This document shows positions 1 through 5,828 of a DNA stretch of 6,577 bases, piece after piece. Under the pieces are notes generated by a model that did not search any database, was not told the origin of the DNA, and saw only the letters and a program-made list of their open reading frames with translations. Origin of the DNA: Myxococcales bacterium (lineage in GTDB: Bacteria > Myxococcota_A > Polyangia > Polyangiales > Polyangiaceae); the NCBI GenBank assembly GCA_023248785.1, contig JAHFDX010000220.1, positions 1-6,577 on the forward strand, given 5' to 3'. Position 1 is the stretch's first letter. Each line of letters opens with the position of its first letter. Both the position numbers and the translations under genes were made by a program.

Positions 1-977
1 TCACTCTGCCAGAATGAGGGCTCGGCTGCACTCGCGCATCTTCGCATCGCGGCACCCAGCGGTTGGCCATTCGAAAACGCCCACGCTGCCAGCGACGGTT
101 CTTCAAAACTGCTGTTCGGAAACACCGGAGTATCCGGGTCGTTGGGTGCCAAGGGGACGAGGACGACAAGGTTCGTCGTGACCTCCAGTGTCCCGCCGAT
201 CCCTTTTGCGCTGTGGCACTGCCCAACCTCGGTGGGAGTAAGGCGCTGATGTTGGTTTCCGAATGCCTTAATCGAGCGCCTCCCCAAGCGCACGTAGAGT
301 TCGTGGCAATCCTCCACTGTTGGTTTTGGCCATCGAGCATCCGTCTTGCACCGTGCACCTCGGCATTTCCATATGCCTACCTTCTTCTCAGGCTCGTCGC
401 GCTCGTCGCGCTCGTCGACGCCAAACAGGAGTGCGTCGTATGCGATCATAGGCGTGGCATTTGGTTTGTCTTGCGGTTCGCCGAACAACTTGATTTCGAA
501 CGGGACCGCCTGAGGTACGGATGCGTTGCATGTGGTGAGCTGTGACGCGGTGTGAGCAACGAAAGCCAGCGTGAACGCCTTGATGTGCCTAACCTCTGCT
601 GCGAGCTGCTGACACGCAGAAGCACTCGCGGTCTTCGCGATCTGCCCGGTGCACTGAAAGCCCGTACACTTCCAGCGTCCTCCACCCGTAACGACAACTC
701 CCTGTCGCTCAAACCACAGCGTTGCCTTGGCTTCGATGGTTGGTTCCGACTGAACCTGAGGCGCGGATTCGTTACACGCAGTAAGCTCGCGCGCATCCAG
801 GCGACCCCCGTCGTAGCTAAAACTGCGAAACGCTCCGATCGCAGCGGCGAGTTCTTGGCAGTCAGCGAGAGCGGATCGCGTTATTTTCGCACGAAGGGAA
901 CATCGATTTGGATCGCATCTCCATGAACCGGCCGTGAGTGGAACGACGCGCTTTTGGTTCAGCGGCTTGTGCAGCAT
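1..977 (-). CDS. Cysteine-rich repeat protein, 3' end beyond the left edge, 5' end replaced by IS sequence
   Basis: Hand translation of the minus strand gives a frame without stops from about 1019 to base 1; from the ATG at 975-977 this is 325 codons. It holds three divergent copies of one motif: W-[RK]-C-x4-C-x12/13-C-x2-L-...-F-...-[LV]-x2-C-[NH]. They start at W 921-923, 672-674 and 369-371 and end near 768, 522 and 207. The recurring four Cys suggest two disulfides per unit and an extracytoplasmic protein, but no signal peptide is present: upstream, the frame runs into IS630 transposase sequence. The ATG at 977 has a GAGGA 7 nt upstream, though that lies inside the IS-derived part. The native start was probably lost, so this may be a pseudogene or a chimera. 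An acidic DER repeat precedes unit 3. Function is unknown. The reading frame is well supported by the repeats; whether it is expressed is not known. Confidence 0.7.
   Translation of the reverse strand, partial: MLHKPLNQKRVVPLTAGSWRCDPNRCSLRAKITRSALADCQELAAAIGAFRSFSYDGGRLDARELTACNESAPQVQSEPTIEAKATLWFERQGVVVTGGGRWKCTGFQCTGQIAKTASASACQQLAAEVRHIKAFTLAFVAHTASQLTTCNASVPQAVPFEIKLFGEPQDKPNATPMIAYDALLFGVDERDERDEPEKKVGIWKCRGARCKTDARWPKPTVEDCHELYVRLGRRSIKAFGNQHQRLTPTEVGQCHSAKGIGGTLEVTTNLVVLVPLAPNDPDTPVFPNSSFEEPSLAAWAFSNGQPLGAAMRRCASAAEPSFWQS
207..923 (-). repeat. Three divergent tandem protein repeats (four-Cys units)
   Basis: Unit 1 spans about 923-768, unit 2 about 674-522 and unit 3 about 371-207. 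Each begins W-[RK]-C-x4-C. The third Cys follows 12 or 13 residues later and is followed by [QH][EQ]L; the fourth Cys comes 27 to 29 residues after that and is followed by N or H. Unit starts are 83 and 101 residues apart, so variable linkers separate conserved cores. The copies agree in protein motif and not as obvious DNA copies, which points to old duplication under selection on the protein. Confidence 0.75.
393..417. repeat. Short 9-bp tandem repeat, about 2.8 copies
   Basis: CTCGTCGCG occurs twice in full, then as a 7-base partial copy. Read on the minus strand in the Cys-rich frame it encodes Asp-Glu-Arg repeats in the linker before the third Cys unit. The 9-base period keeps the frame, so copy-number change would only alter linker length. 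Confidence 0.7.
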
Positions 978-1567
978 CGCTTCGTCCTCGAAGAGAATTA
1001 CTCCGCGGCAGGCGCGCGCTTTTTTTTGAGCCCGGGGAACTGCGTGCGCAACCAGAAGGCTTGCTTCTCGAGATCCGCTCGGGCGAGACGCTTGCGTGGT
1101 CGCTGAACGGAGAAGCCGAGCTGATGAAGGAGCCGGGGAATGTGCTGCGGGTGATAGCGAACGCCGAAGTGCTGCTCGATCCACTGTCCGACAAGGGCGC
1201 CCGTCCAAACCCCAGACTTGAAGCCGCTCGCAGGCGGTCCGGCTTCAACGACGCGTGCGACTTCGGCGCGCTGCTCGGCCGATAGCCGCGGTGCCCTTCC
1301 AGGTAGCGGAGCGGTGCGGAGCCCCTCCGCGCCTTCCGCGCTGTACCAAGCGAACCACTTCGTGATCGCCGAGCGGTCGATGTCGAGCGCCTTCGCCATG
1401 GCGATCACGGTCTGCCCATCGATGTAGCCAAGCACGCAGTGCGCGCGGCGCCAGGTCGCCAGATCCTTGCTCGCCTTCGCCTCAGTAAGCAGTCTCCGAA
1501 GCTGCCCCACTTCCGCCGCTGTCAGTCGTTCCCGCCGGATCGCCTCTCCGTTTCGCGCTCGTCCCAT
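978..1567 (-). pseudogene. IS630-family transposase, 3'-truncated and split by a -1 frameshift
   Basis: The 0-frame (1567 to 998) encodes 189 residues typical of the IS630 N-terminus. An HTH region (about residues 50-75, with the motif DIDRSAITKWFAWY) is followed by a second winged-helix region (about 85-165, ending FSVQRPRKRLARAD). The 0-frame stops (TAA 998-1000) shortly after an A8 run. In the -1 frame the protein continues ACRGVILFEDEA (Asp codon 984-986), which matches the first DDE-domain Asp region of this family. Immediately afterwards the similarity gives way to the Cys-rich repeat protein. The second Asp, the last acidic residue and the rest of the catalytic domain are missing, so the product cannot be an active transposase. 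The family assignment rests on motif and order recalled from the family, not on a search. Confidence 0.8.
1019..1025 (-). promoter_or_regulatory. Slippery heptamer A AAA AAG, candidate -1 frameshift site
   Basis: The minus strand has eight A residues (1027-1020) followed by G. In the 0-frame the codons are CTC AAA AAA AAG, so the heptamer A AAA AAG sits in the correct phase for simultaneous -1 slippage. It is the same heptamer used in E. coli dnaX. Slippage leads into the frame with the FEDEA motif. A one-base insertion in an A7 tract would give the same picture, so this may be a decay mutation. I did not identify a convincing stimulatory hairpin or upstream Shine-Dalgarno element. Confidence 0.5.
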
Positions 1568-1635
1568 GACAACGAGTCACAGCACGCCCGCCGCCGGATT
1601 AAAAGCGAAATGACGATTACCCTACGTGAACCTGT

Positions 1636-2586
1636 TTAATTGCAAGAATCGGGCGCCGCCATGAGATCGCGGCAAGGTACATTGGTCGTCGACGGATCGA
1701 ACGGAATGGGTGGATCGGCATCGATGTCTTCGCGTCCATGACGGATGCGCGACGATGCGAACGCCTTGGCACTGTCGACGTCGAGGCAACTGGACGAGTA
1801 CGCCTCGCGCCATGCTCGAACTGCGAAGAGCTCGGGCTGTGCGGGGTCAGGCGTAATGATTACACGTTGCTCACCAACAGCATTCGCGAGATCGATGAGT
1901 TTATCGCGCGCGTCCTTGCACGCGCTGCTGTCGTTGGGCGAGGAGCATTTGTACGAAAAGACAACTCCGCCATGCTCTAGATTGTGAAGAAGGAAACCGC
2001 GCTTTACCGGCTTAGCGTAGACGCTGCTCCACGGCGCCCAGGCGCCCCAATGATTTCCCGAGGCCGGGAACGACTCCCAATCTGAAGACGTGTCCGTACC
2101 CACGCGAAAGTGCGTGTGGTTCGTGTTGACTGAGCGCCACGAGCTCCAGGTGTGGCATGTCGCCGCGCTCGACTGCTTGCCTGATTTCACTGTGCAGCTG
2201 GCCGGAAGGCCGAGGCTGGTAAACGAGATCGCGTGGCTCCCGGCCGCAAGATTTCCGGCCCATGCCCATCGCCCCGCGCGGGCTTGCGTCGAGTCGGGCA
2301 CGCCAAGTGCTGCCGCGCCTACGCGGAACGTCGGCCCGATCACATCGGGATCGGAAGAGGGCCGGCAGTCGATCGAAATGGATACATCCGCTGCATGCGC
2401 CGTCTTGAGCGTAAACGTCGCGGCCCCGGTAGCCGGTAATCGAAGGGTCTTGGAACTCAACTCCGCCGCATCGGCGGAAGGATTCTCCTCGTCGTCGACG
2501 CCTGAGCTGCAAGCGCCGAGCGCTGCAAAAGAACCGAACGAAAATGCGAGTGCAATGGATCTGATTCCAGCCATGGCGCGCACCAT
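1636..2586 (-). CDS. DUF3105 domain lipoprotein
   Basis: From the ATG at 2584-2586 the product has 316 residues. The N-terminus is a lipoprotein signal with one or two Arg, a hydrophobic stretch and the lipobox LGAC, giving a lipidated Cys at residue 26. A low-complexity acidic/Ser-rich linker follows, then a beta-rich region (about 45-135). The DUF3105 domain (about 145-290) carries the motifs SGNHWG (about 177-182), HNLEHGGVV (201-209) and a late RHGRED. The domain's function is not established; conserved His and Glu could bind metal, which is inference. Several extra Cys in the mature part could form disulfides outside the cytoplasm. Other possible starts are GTG 2611-2613 and ATG 2572-2574; both keep the signal. 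A GTAGG lies 12 nt upstream of the chosen ATG, a weak and distant RBS. A palindrome lies just upstream. Confidence 0.8.
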   Translation of the reverse strand: MVRAMAGIRSIALAFSFGSFAALGACSSGVDDEENPSADAAELSSKTLRLPATGAATFTLKTAHAADVSISIDCRPSSDPDVIGPTFRVGAAALGVPDSTQARAGRWAWAGNLAAGSHAISFTSLGLPASCTVKSGKQSSAATCHTWSSWRSVNTNHTHFRVGTDTSSDWESFPASGNHWGAWAPWSSVYAKPVKRGFLLHNLEHGGVVFSYKCSSPNDSSACKDARDKLIDLANAVGEQRVIITPDPAQPELFAVRAWREAYSSSCLDVDSAKAFASSRIRHGREDIDADPPIPFDPSTTNVPCRDLMAAPDSCN

Positions 2587-2596
2587 GACATCTATA

Positions 2597-2661
2597 CGCC
2601 TACATGCAACCACAACAGCAATATAGGCACTATATGCCTATATTTAGCCACTGGTTAGGCG
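2597..2661. promoter_or_regulatory. Perfect 10-bp palindrome with a flanking pair of half-sites, candidate operator
   Basis: AATATAGGCA (2620-2629) and TGCCTATATT (2635-2644) form a perfect inverted repeat around a 5-base spacer. Outside it, CGCCTA (2597-2602) and TAGGCG (2656-2661) form a second inverted pair, centred about 3 bp from the inner one. The cluster lies between the lipoprotein start and the stop of the protease gene (2673). The A+T-rich arms stand out in this GC-rich DNA. No strong T-run follows on the minus strand, so an operator fits better than an intrinsic terminator, but a terminator for the upstream gene is not excluded. Confidence 0.5.
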
Positions 2662-2672
2662 TTCGACCTCAT

Positions 2673-4064
2673 TCAGTGAGTAAGCCGATAATAATTGTCG
2701 GGGTTGTAGAGGTAATAGCAGTCAACCGGGGATAGACGCGGGAGCTTGGCAAACACCTTGCCATTTGCGTCGACCGCCTCGGGCAATACCTCGGCGCCAA
2801 ATCGAAACGGGGAGGGCGCGGTGCTGTGGTTCAGGTCTGGGTTTTTCACGTACGAGTCTTCTCGTATCACTTCGACCACTTCGTCGACCCACTTGAGCTT
2901 GTGCGCGGCGTCCGCGAACTCGCGCCAGTCCCCACTGCTCTTGTTTTGGTACATCCGCCGAATGAACTCATCCAAGCCAACACCCATTTTCGCAGCAACC
3001 GGTGCCGCCAACCTGCGCCACCACTCCTCCAATTCCTTCACACCCTCCCTATGCTCGGTAAGGTTGCCCATGGTGCCTGCCGACAGCTGGTGATGCAAAA
3101 TGATCGCGTTCGGATATGCGAACGAACGTGCGGCGAGCGTCGTGATCCCCGCGGCCATGCTCGCGGCAAATGATTTGACGACCACGTACACCGGCGAGGG
3201 ACTGCCCTTCATCGTCTTTAGAATCTTGTACCCCGCAGCCACGGAGCCGCCGGGAGAATCGTCGATCACAATGAAAATGGGGAATTCGCGGTTCTGATTG
3301 TTAAAGAAATTAATGCGCTCGGTAATGCGATCTGCCGTGTCCATTGTGATGACGCCATTCAAAGCAATGCGGCGATCGCTGATGGTGAGCACGTGGTTTC
3401 TAAATGGGTCCTTCGTATAGGCGATGTCGGAGAGAACCCGGTTGTGCCAGAGATCGCGCTTCTCGCGGAGATCAATCTCCGAGTTGATGCGGGCAATCTG
3501 GGCCTCGTAATCGAGCTTCCTGAGCTGCATCTCGGCGGACTTAAAACGAACTTCCTGTTCACGAACTGCGAGCTCTCGAGCTTTTGAAGCGAGCTCCGCG
3601 GTCGCAAGATCATTCGCGTTTCGGAGTTTCTCGATCTTCTCACGCACCACAGAGAGTTCGTCATCGACGCGACTCTTGCGTTCCGCTTCCTTGAGGGCAA
3701 TACGCCGATTGATAATCTCGGTTTGCTTGTTGAGCTTCTCAATCTCGGCCTGTCGTGTGGACATCTCGGCTTCAAGCCTTTGGCGACCAAGCACGGCTTC
3801 CAATTCACGCTTCTGCCTTTCACTTGTCAGCGCGAAGAGTTCCTTTCTCAACTGAAGGTCGGCGACGGTGTTCTCTAGCGAGAGCTGTTCCTGAACCTTC
3901 CGCAAGTCAGCAAGTGCCTGCGATGGTTGTGCGGACGGGGCAGGTGTCGTTGAGAGCGGTGCCTTCGGGACCTGTGGTGCCTGTGCCGAAGCACTGCTCG
4001 CCAGCGCCATGGGGACGACGAGAAAGGCTACCCAACCGAGACGACGTTTGACGAGAGAGTGCAT
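2673..4064 (-). CDS. Exported coiled-coil protein with ClpP/SppA-fold serine protease domain
   Basis: The product has 463 residues. Residues 1-28 are a signal peptide (KRR, hydrophobic core, ASSASA before QA), so it should be exported. After a Pro/Ala-rich linker (about 29-48), residues about 50-205 are a long charged coiled coil rich in Glu, Lys, Arg and Leu. Residues about 220-400 are a ClpP-like domain: RRIALNGVI, the SPGGSV loop (270-275), AASMAAG with the likely nucleophile Ser302, HHQL with likely His325 (or His324), and SGD with likely Asp379. This order and spacing match ClpP. A Tyr-rich tail (DCYYLYNPDNYY) follows. Expected role: peptide-bond hydrolysis in the periplasm, perhaps in a ring held by the coiled coil; substrates are unknown. 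The usual Clp ATPases are cytoplasmic, so the exported form should work without one. No ATPase gene is nearby. The start is supported by a strong RBS. Confidence 0.85.
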   Translation of the reverse strand: MHSLVKRRLGWVAFLVVPMALASSASAQAPQVPKAPLSTTPAPSAQPSQALADLRKVQEQLSLENTVADLQLRKELFALTSERQKRELEAVLGRQRLEAEMSTRQAEIEKLNKQTEIINRRIALKEAERKSRVDDELSVVREKIEKLRNANDLATAELASKARELAVREQEVRFKSAEMQLRKLDYEAQIARINSEIDLREKRDLWHNRVLSDIAYTKDPFRNHVLTISDRRIALNGVITMDTADRITERINFFNNQNREFPIFIVIDDSPGGSVAAGYKILKTMKGSPSPVYVVVKSFAASMAAGITTLAARSFAYPNAIILHHQLSAGTMGNLTEHREGVKELEEWWRRLAAPVAAKMGVGLDEFIRRMYQNKSSGDWREFADAAHKLKWVDEVVEVIREDSYVKNPDLNHSTAPSPFRFGAEVLPEAVDANGKVFAKLPRLSPVDCYYLYNPDNYYRLTH

Positions 4065-4224
4065 CGAATCCTCCGAGTGTGTGCTCCAACCCGTTCGAGC
4101 GCGCGATCACTGTTCGCAAACGACCCCGCACGCCTGGGGAACACCAGCATACCGCTAACTATTCCTCGAACGCGACCTGTCCCGAAGGCTATGTTTTGCA
4201 GAGCGAAAGCGGCGTGGGGAGAAT
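4065..4224. other. Intergenic spacer between the AKR homologue and the protease gene
   Basis: These 160 bp separate two minus-strand genes. I see no small gene, no clear T-tailed hairpin and no sigma70 promoter with both boxes well matched. On the minus strand a TATGCT lies in the middle of the spacer as a possible -10 box, without a good -35 partner. The length suggests that the protease gene has its own promoter. Confidence 0.4.
4069..4074 (-). promoter_or_regulatory. Ribosome binding site of the exported protease gene
   Basis: On the minus strand GGAGGA lies 4 bases before the ATG at 4062-4064. It is the clearest Shine-Dalgarno sequence in the window and fixes this start. Confidence 0.85.
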
Positions 4225-5037
4225 CTACCCGTGGACCACAGCGCCAAACTCCCGCATCCATTTGGCTTCGTCTTCGGAGAGTGGCCCGCGTTCTAGCCCC
4301 GAAAAGTTCTCTTCGACATGCTTTGCACTCGAGGGGCCGGTAAGAACGATGTCGACGTTTGGATTGGACAAACAGAAACGATAGCAGTCGCTTGCCGTCA
4401 TCGGAGCTGCGGGCCAGCTGCGAGGTGCCTTAAGAAGCTTGCGCCAAGACGTTGCCGTGTAAGCCACGATTCCCGGGCGGCCGGGCCGCGCGGCGTCCTT
4501 TCGTTGGGCGAAATACGGAAACACGTCGTGCTCTGCCCCTGGATGCGCCGCATTGTAACGAAGCATAAACACGTCGATTGGCGAATCTTGCACCAATTCA
4601 CCTGCGCGTTCCCGATCGTGAATGGAAATGGCGAGCGAGCGTACTTTGCCTTCCGCCTTGAGTTTCTCGATTTCGCCGAGTGTGCTCGCTGTAAGAGCCG
4701 ATGTTCGACCTACCCAAAACAAGTGAAAGACATCAATGCAGTCCGTTTGGAATTTTCGCAGAATCGACTCTGCCGCTCGACGAACGCTCCCGCCAAAGAA
4801 ACCAATTGCTGGCCCCGTGGCCAAAATGTAACGATCTCGGTCTTGTTTTAGCCGACGGATGAGCGCTGGCCTTAGATGCCCCGTCTTCAGGCTTGTCCAG
4901 AAGATGTAGTTCATACCTCGGTCGAGCGCCGTCTCGAACGTTGCTTCATCGATACCGTAATTGCACGCAAGCCCGAGCCGGTGGACCGATCTCCCCAAGG
5001 AGGGGACGTATGTGTGGGCAAAGTTAGATTGAGTCAT
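4225..5037 (-). CDS. Aldo/keto reductase-fold protein lacking the catalytic tetrad
   Basis: From the ATG at 5035-5037 the product has 270 residues and follows the AKR barrel plan from end to end: GRSVHRLGL near the start, the ETALDRGMNYI strand (about 35-45), CIDVFHLFW (100-108), GKVRSLAIS (about 130-138), GIVAYTAT (about 189-196) and a C-terminal LTGPSSAKHVEENF, which corresponds to the cofactor-phosphate-binding segment. Canonical AKRs use Asp, Tyr, Lys and His. Aligned by eye, these are Phe46 (in place of D of FDTA), Lys51 (Tyr), Gly75 (Lys of ATK) and Phe107 (His of LLHWP). Ordinary NAD(P)H-dependent carbonyl reduction is therefore unlikely; a binding role or a different chemistry is possible. 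The same frame stays open upstream to 5535, but that part overlaps the amidotransferase gene and does not resemble AKR. A weak GGATG lies 8 nt before the start. Confidence 0.8.
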   Translation of the reverse strand: MTQSNFAHTYVPSLGRSVHRLGLACNYGIDEATFETALDRGMNYIFWTSLKTGHLRPALIRRLKQDRDRYILATGPAIGFFGGSVRRAAESILRKFQTDCIDVFHLFWVGRTSALTASTLGEIEKLKAEGKVRSLAISIHDRERAGELVQDSPIDVFMLRYNAAHPGAEHDVFPYFAQRKDAARPGRPGIVAYTATSWRKLLKAPRSWPAAPMTASDCYRFCLSNPNVDIVLTGPSSAKHVEENFSGLERGPLSEDEAKWMREFGAVVHG

Positions 5038-5085
5038 GGCATACACATCCGTATGGGCTGTTGATTGACGTATATCATTGGCGAG
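5038..5085. promoter_or_regulatory. Very short divergent intergenic region
   Basis: Only 48 bp (or 27 bp if the TTG at 5065 is used) separate the divergent AKR and amidotransferase starts. A plus-strand promoter candidate, TTGAGT (5029-5034), 17 bp, TATGGG (5052-5057), matches the sigma70 consensus only partly. It would start transcription near 5064, just before the coding region, and its -35 box overlaps the AKR start codon. No good minus-strand promoter is visible here, so that one may lie within the amidotransferase coding sequence. Confidence 0.25.
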
Positions 5086-5826
5086 ATGCTGGCCCCGTGT
5101 ACGCCTTCGAAACCCATTCTGATTCTTCGCGTCGGAGATCCCGCCGAACCTGTGCGAATCAAAAATGGATCGTTTGCGCAAATGATCCAGAGGGCAGCAG
5201 CAATTAATGTGAAGTTTCAAGAAATCGACGCACAAGCCGAGGCGTTTCCTTTGCTCGATTCGTTTTGCGCAGTCGTGATCACCGGCTCCTCCGCGAGCGT
5301 GCCGACTCAAGAAAAGTGGATGGTTCGGCTGCAATCCTTCCTGGCAACCTTGGTTGAGGCCCAGGTTCCTACGTTCGGGATTTGCTTCGGTCACCAAATT
5401 CTGGCCGAAGCGCTGGGAGGCAAGGTCCAACGCAATCCGCGCGGTCGCGAGATCGGATCGATACGAGTAACGGTACGCGAAAGTGATCCGTTGCTTGCGG
5501 CATTGGGCACAGCGTTCGACGCAAACGCCACGCACCTGGATACGGTCGTGACGCTTCCGCCAAACGCGAAGAGTCTTGCGTGGTCAGAGCTCGATGACCA
5601 TCAGGTGATTCGCTTCGGTCCCGCCTGCTACGGCGTTCAGTTTCATCCGGAATTCAATAAAGAGATCATGCGAGGTTACGTTGATGCGCGTCGTCATCTC
5701 ATTGTCGCCGAAGGTCTCGACGACATCCGCATCGAGGCCAACGTCAACGAAGGGCCCGGTGGAACGGAGACGCTGAGAGCCTTTATGAGAGAGTTTCTAT
5801 CAACCGAGCCGACACGCGCGCGTTAG
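5086..5826 (+). CDS. Class I glutamine amidotransferase-like protein (GMP synthase-type GATase domain)
   Basis: The product has 246 residues from the ATG at 5086. A TTG at 5065 would add seven residues, and a TGA at 5062-5064 excludes anything longer. Neither start has a convincing RBS; the ATG is preferred because the first strand (KPILILRVGDP) starts shortly after it. Numbered from the ATG, the class I GATase landmarks are intact: the VITGSS loop (about 64-69), the nucleophile elbow FGICFGHQI with Cys90, and FHPEF with His187 and Glu189. The family hydrolyses glutamine to glutamate and ammonia or acts on gamma-glutamyl bonds. There is no synthetase domain in this protein or next to it, so it is a stand-alone GATase of the kind usually annotated 'GMP synthase-like'. 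A hydrolase of a gamma-glutamyl compound is possible, but the substrate cannot be read from the sequence. Confidence 0.85.
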   Translation: MLAPCTPSKPILILRVGDPAEPVRIKNGSFAQMIQRAAAINVKFQEIDAQAEAFPLLDSFCAVVITGSSASVPTQEKWMVRLQSFLATLVEAQVPTFGICFGHQILAEALGGKVQRNPRGREIGSIRVTVRESDPLLAALGTAFDANATHLDTVVTLPPNAKSLAWSELDDHQVIRFGPACYGVQFHPEFNKEIMRGYVDARRHLIVAEGLDDIRIEANVNEGPGGTETLRAFMREFLSTEPTRAR

Positions 5827-5828
5827 CA

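Larger units (their letters stand above)
978..1622 (-). mobile_element. IS630-type insertion sequence remnant, one end only
   Basis: The coding part is the truncated transposase. The outer end should lie in the 68 bp between 1567 and the lipoprotein stop at 1636. On the minus strand a TA (1623-1624) is followed by GGGTAATCGTCATTTCGC. IS630 elements insert at TA, so this is a plausible element tip. The opposite inverted repeat cannot be identified because the element is cut short near 978, so the exact boundary is a guess. Confidence 0.4.

Noticed and set aside
63..926. Two plus-strand open frames (63-545 and 552-926) and a minus-strand frame at 446-796
   Set aside because: They lie over the minus-strand Cys-rich frame, which shows recurrent W-[RK]-C-x4-C repeats. 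Their own proteins have no recognisable motif and look Arg/Ser-rich, as shadow frames do.
862..1248. Minus-strand frame of 128 codons over the transposase end
   Set aside because: It is the third frame, neither the 0-frame nor the -1 frame carrying IS630 motifs, and its protein is low-complexity Ser/Arg-rich.
2012..2626. Long open frames on both strands over the lipoprotein gene (minus 2012-2512, plus 2090-2626)
   Set aside because: The lipoprotein frame has a lipobox and DUF3105 motifs; the others have none and no supported start.
2614..2672. Intrinsic terminator after the protease gene
   Set aside because: The palindrome there is A+T-rich and lacks a T-run on the minus strand; an operator is the better reading, though termination is not excluded.
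3359..3823. Minus-strand 154-codon frame inside the protease gene
   Set aside because: It is a shadow of the coiled-coil coding region, made of Arg/Ser-rich sequence without motifs.
5038..5535. Upstream extension of the AKR frame by 166 codons
   Set aside because: It is antisense to the GATase Cys-elbow region and has no AKR similarity; the AKR barrel starts properly after the ATG at 5037.
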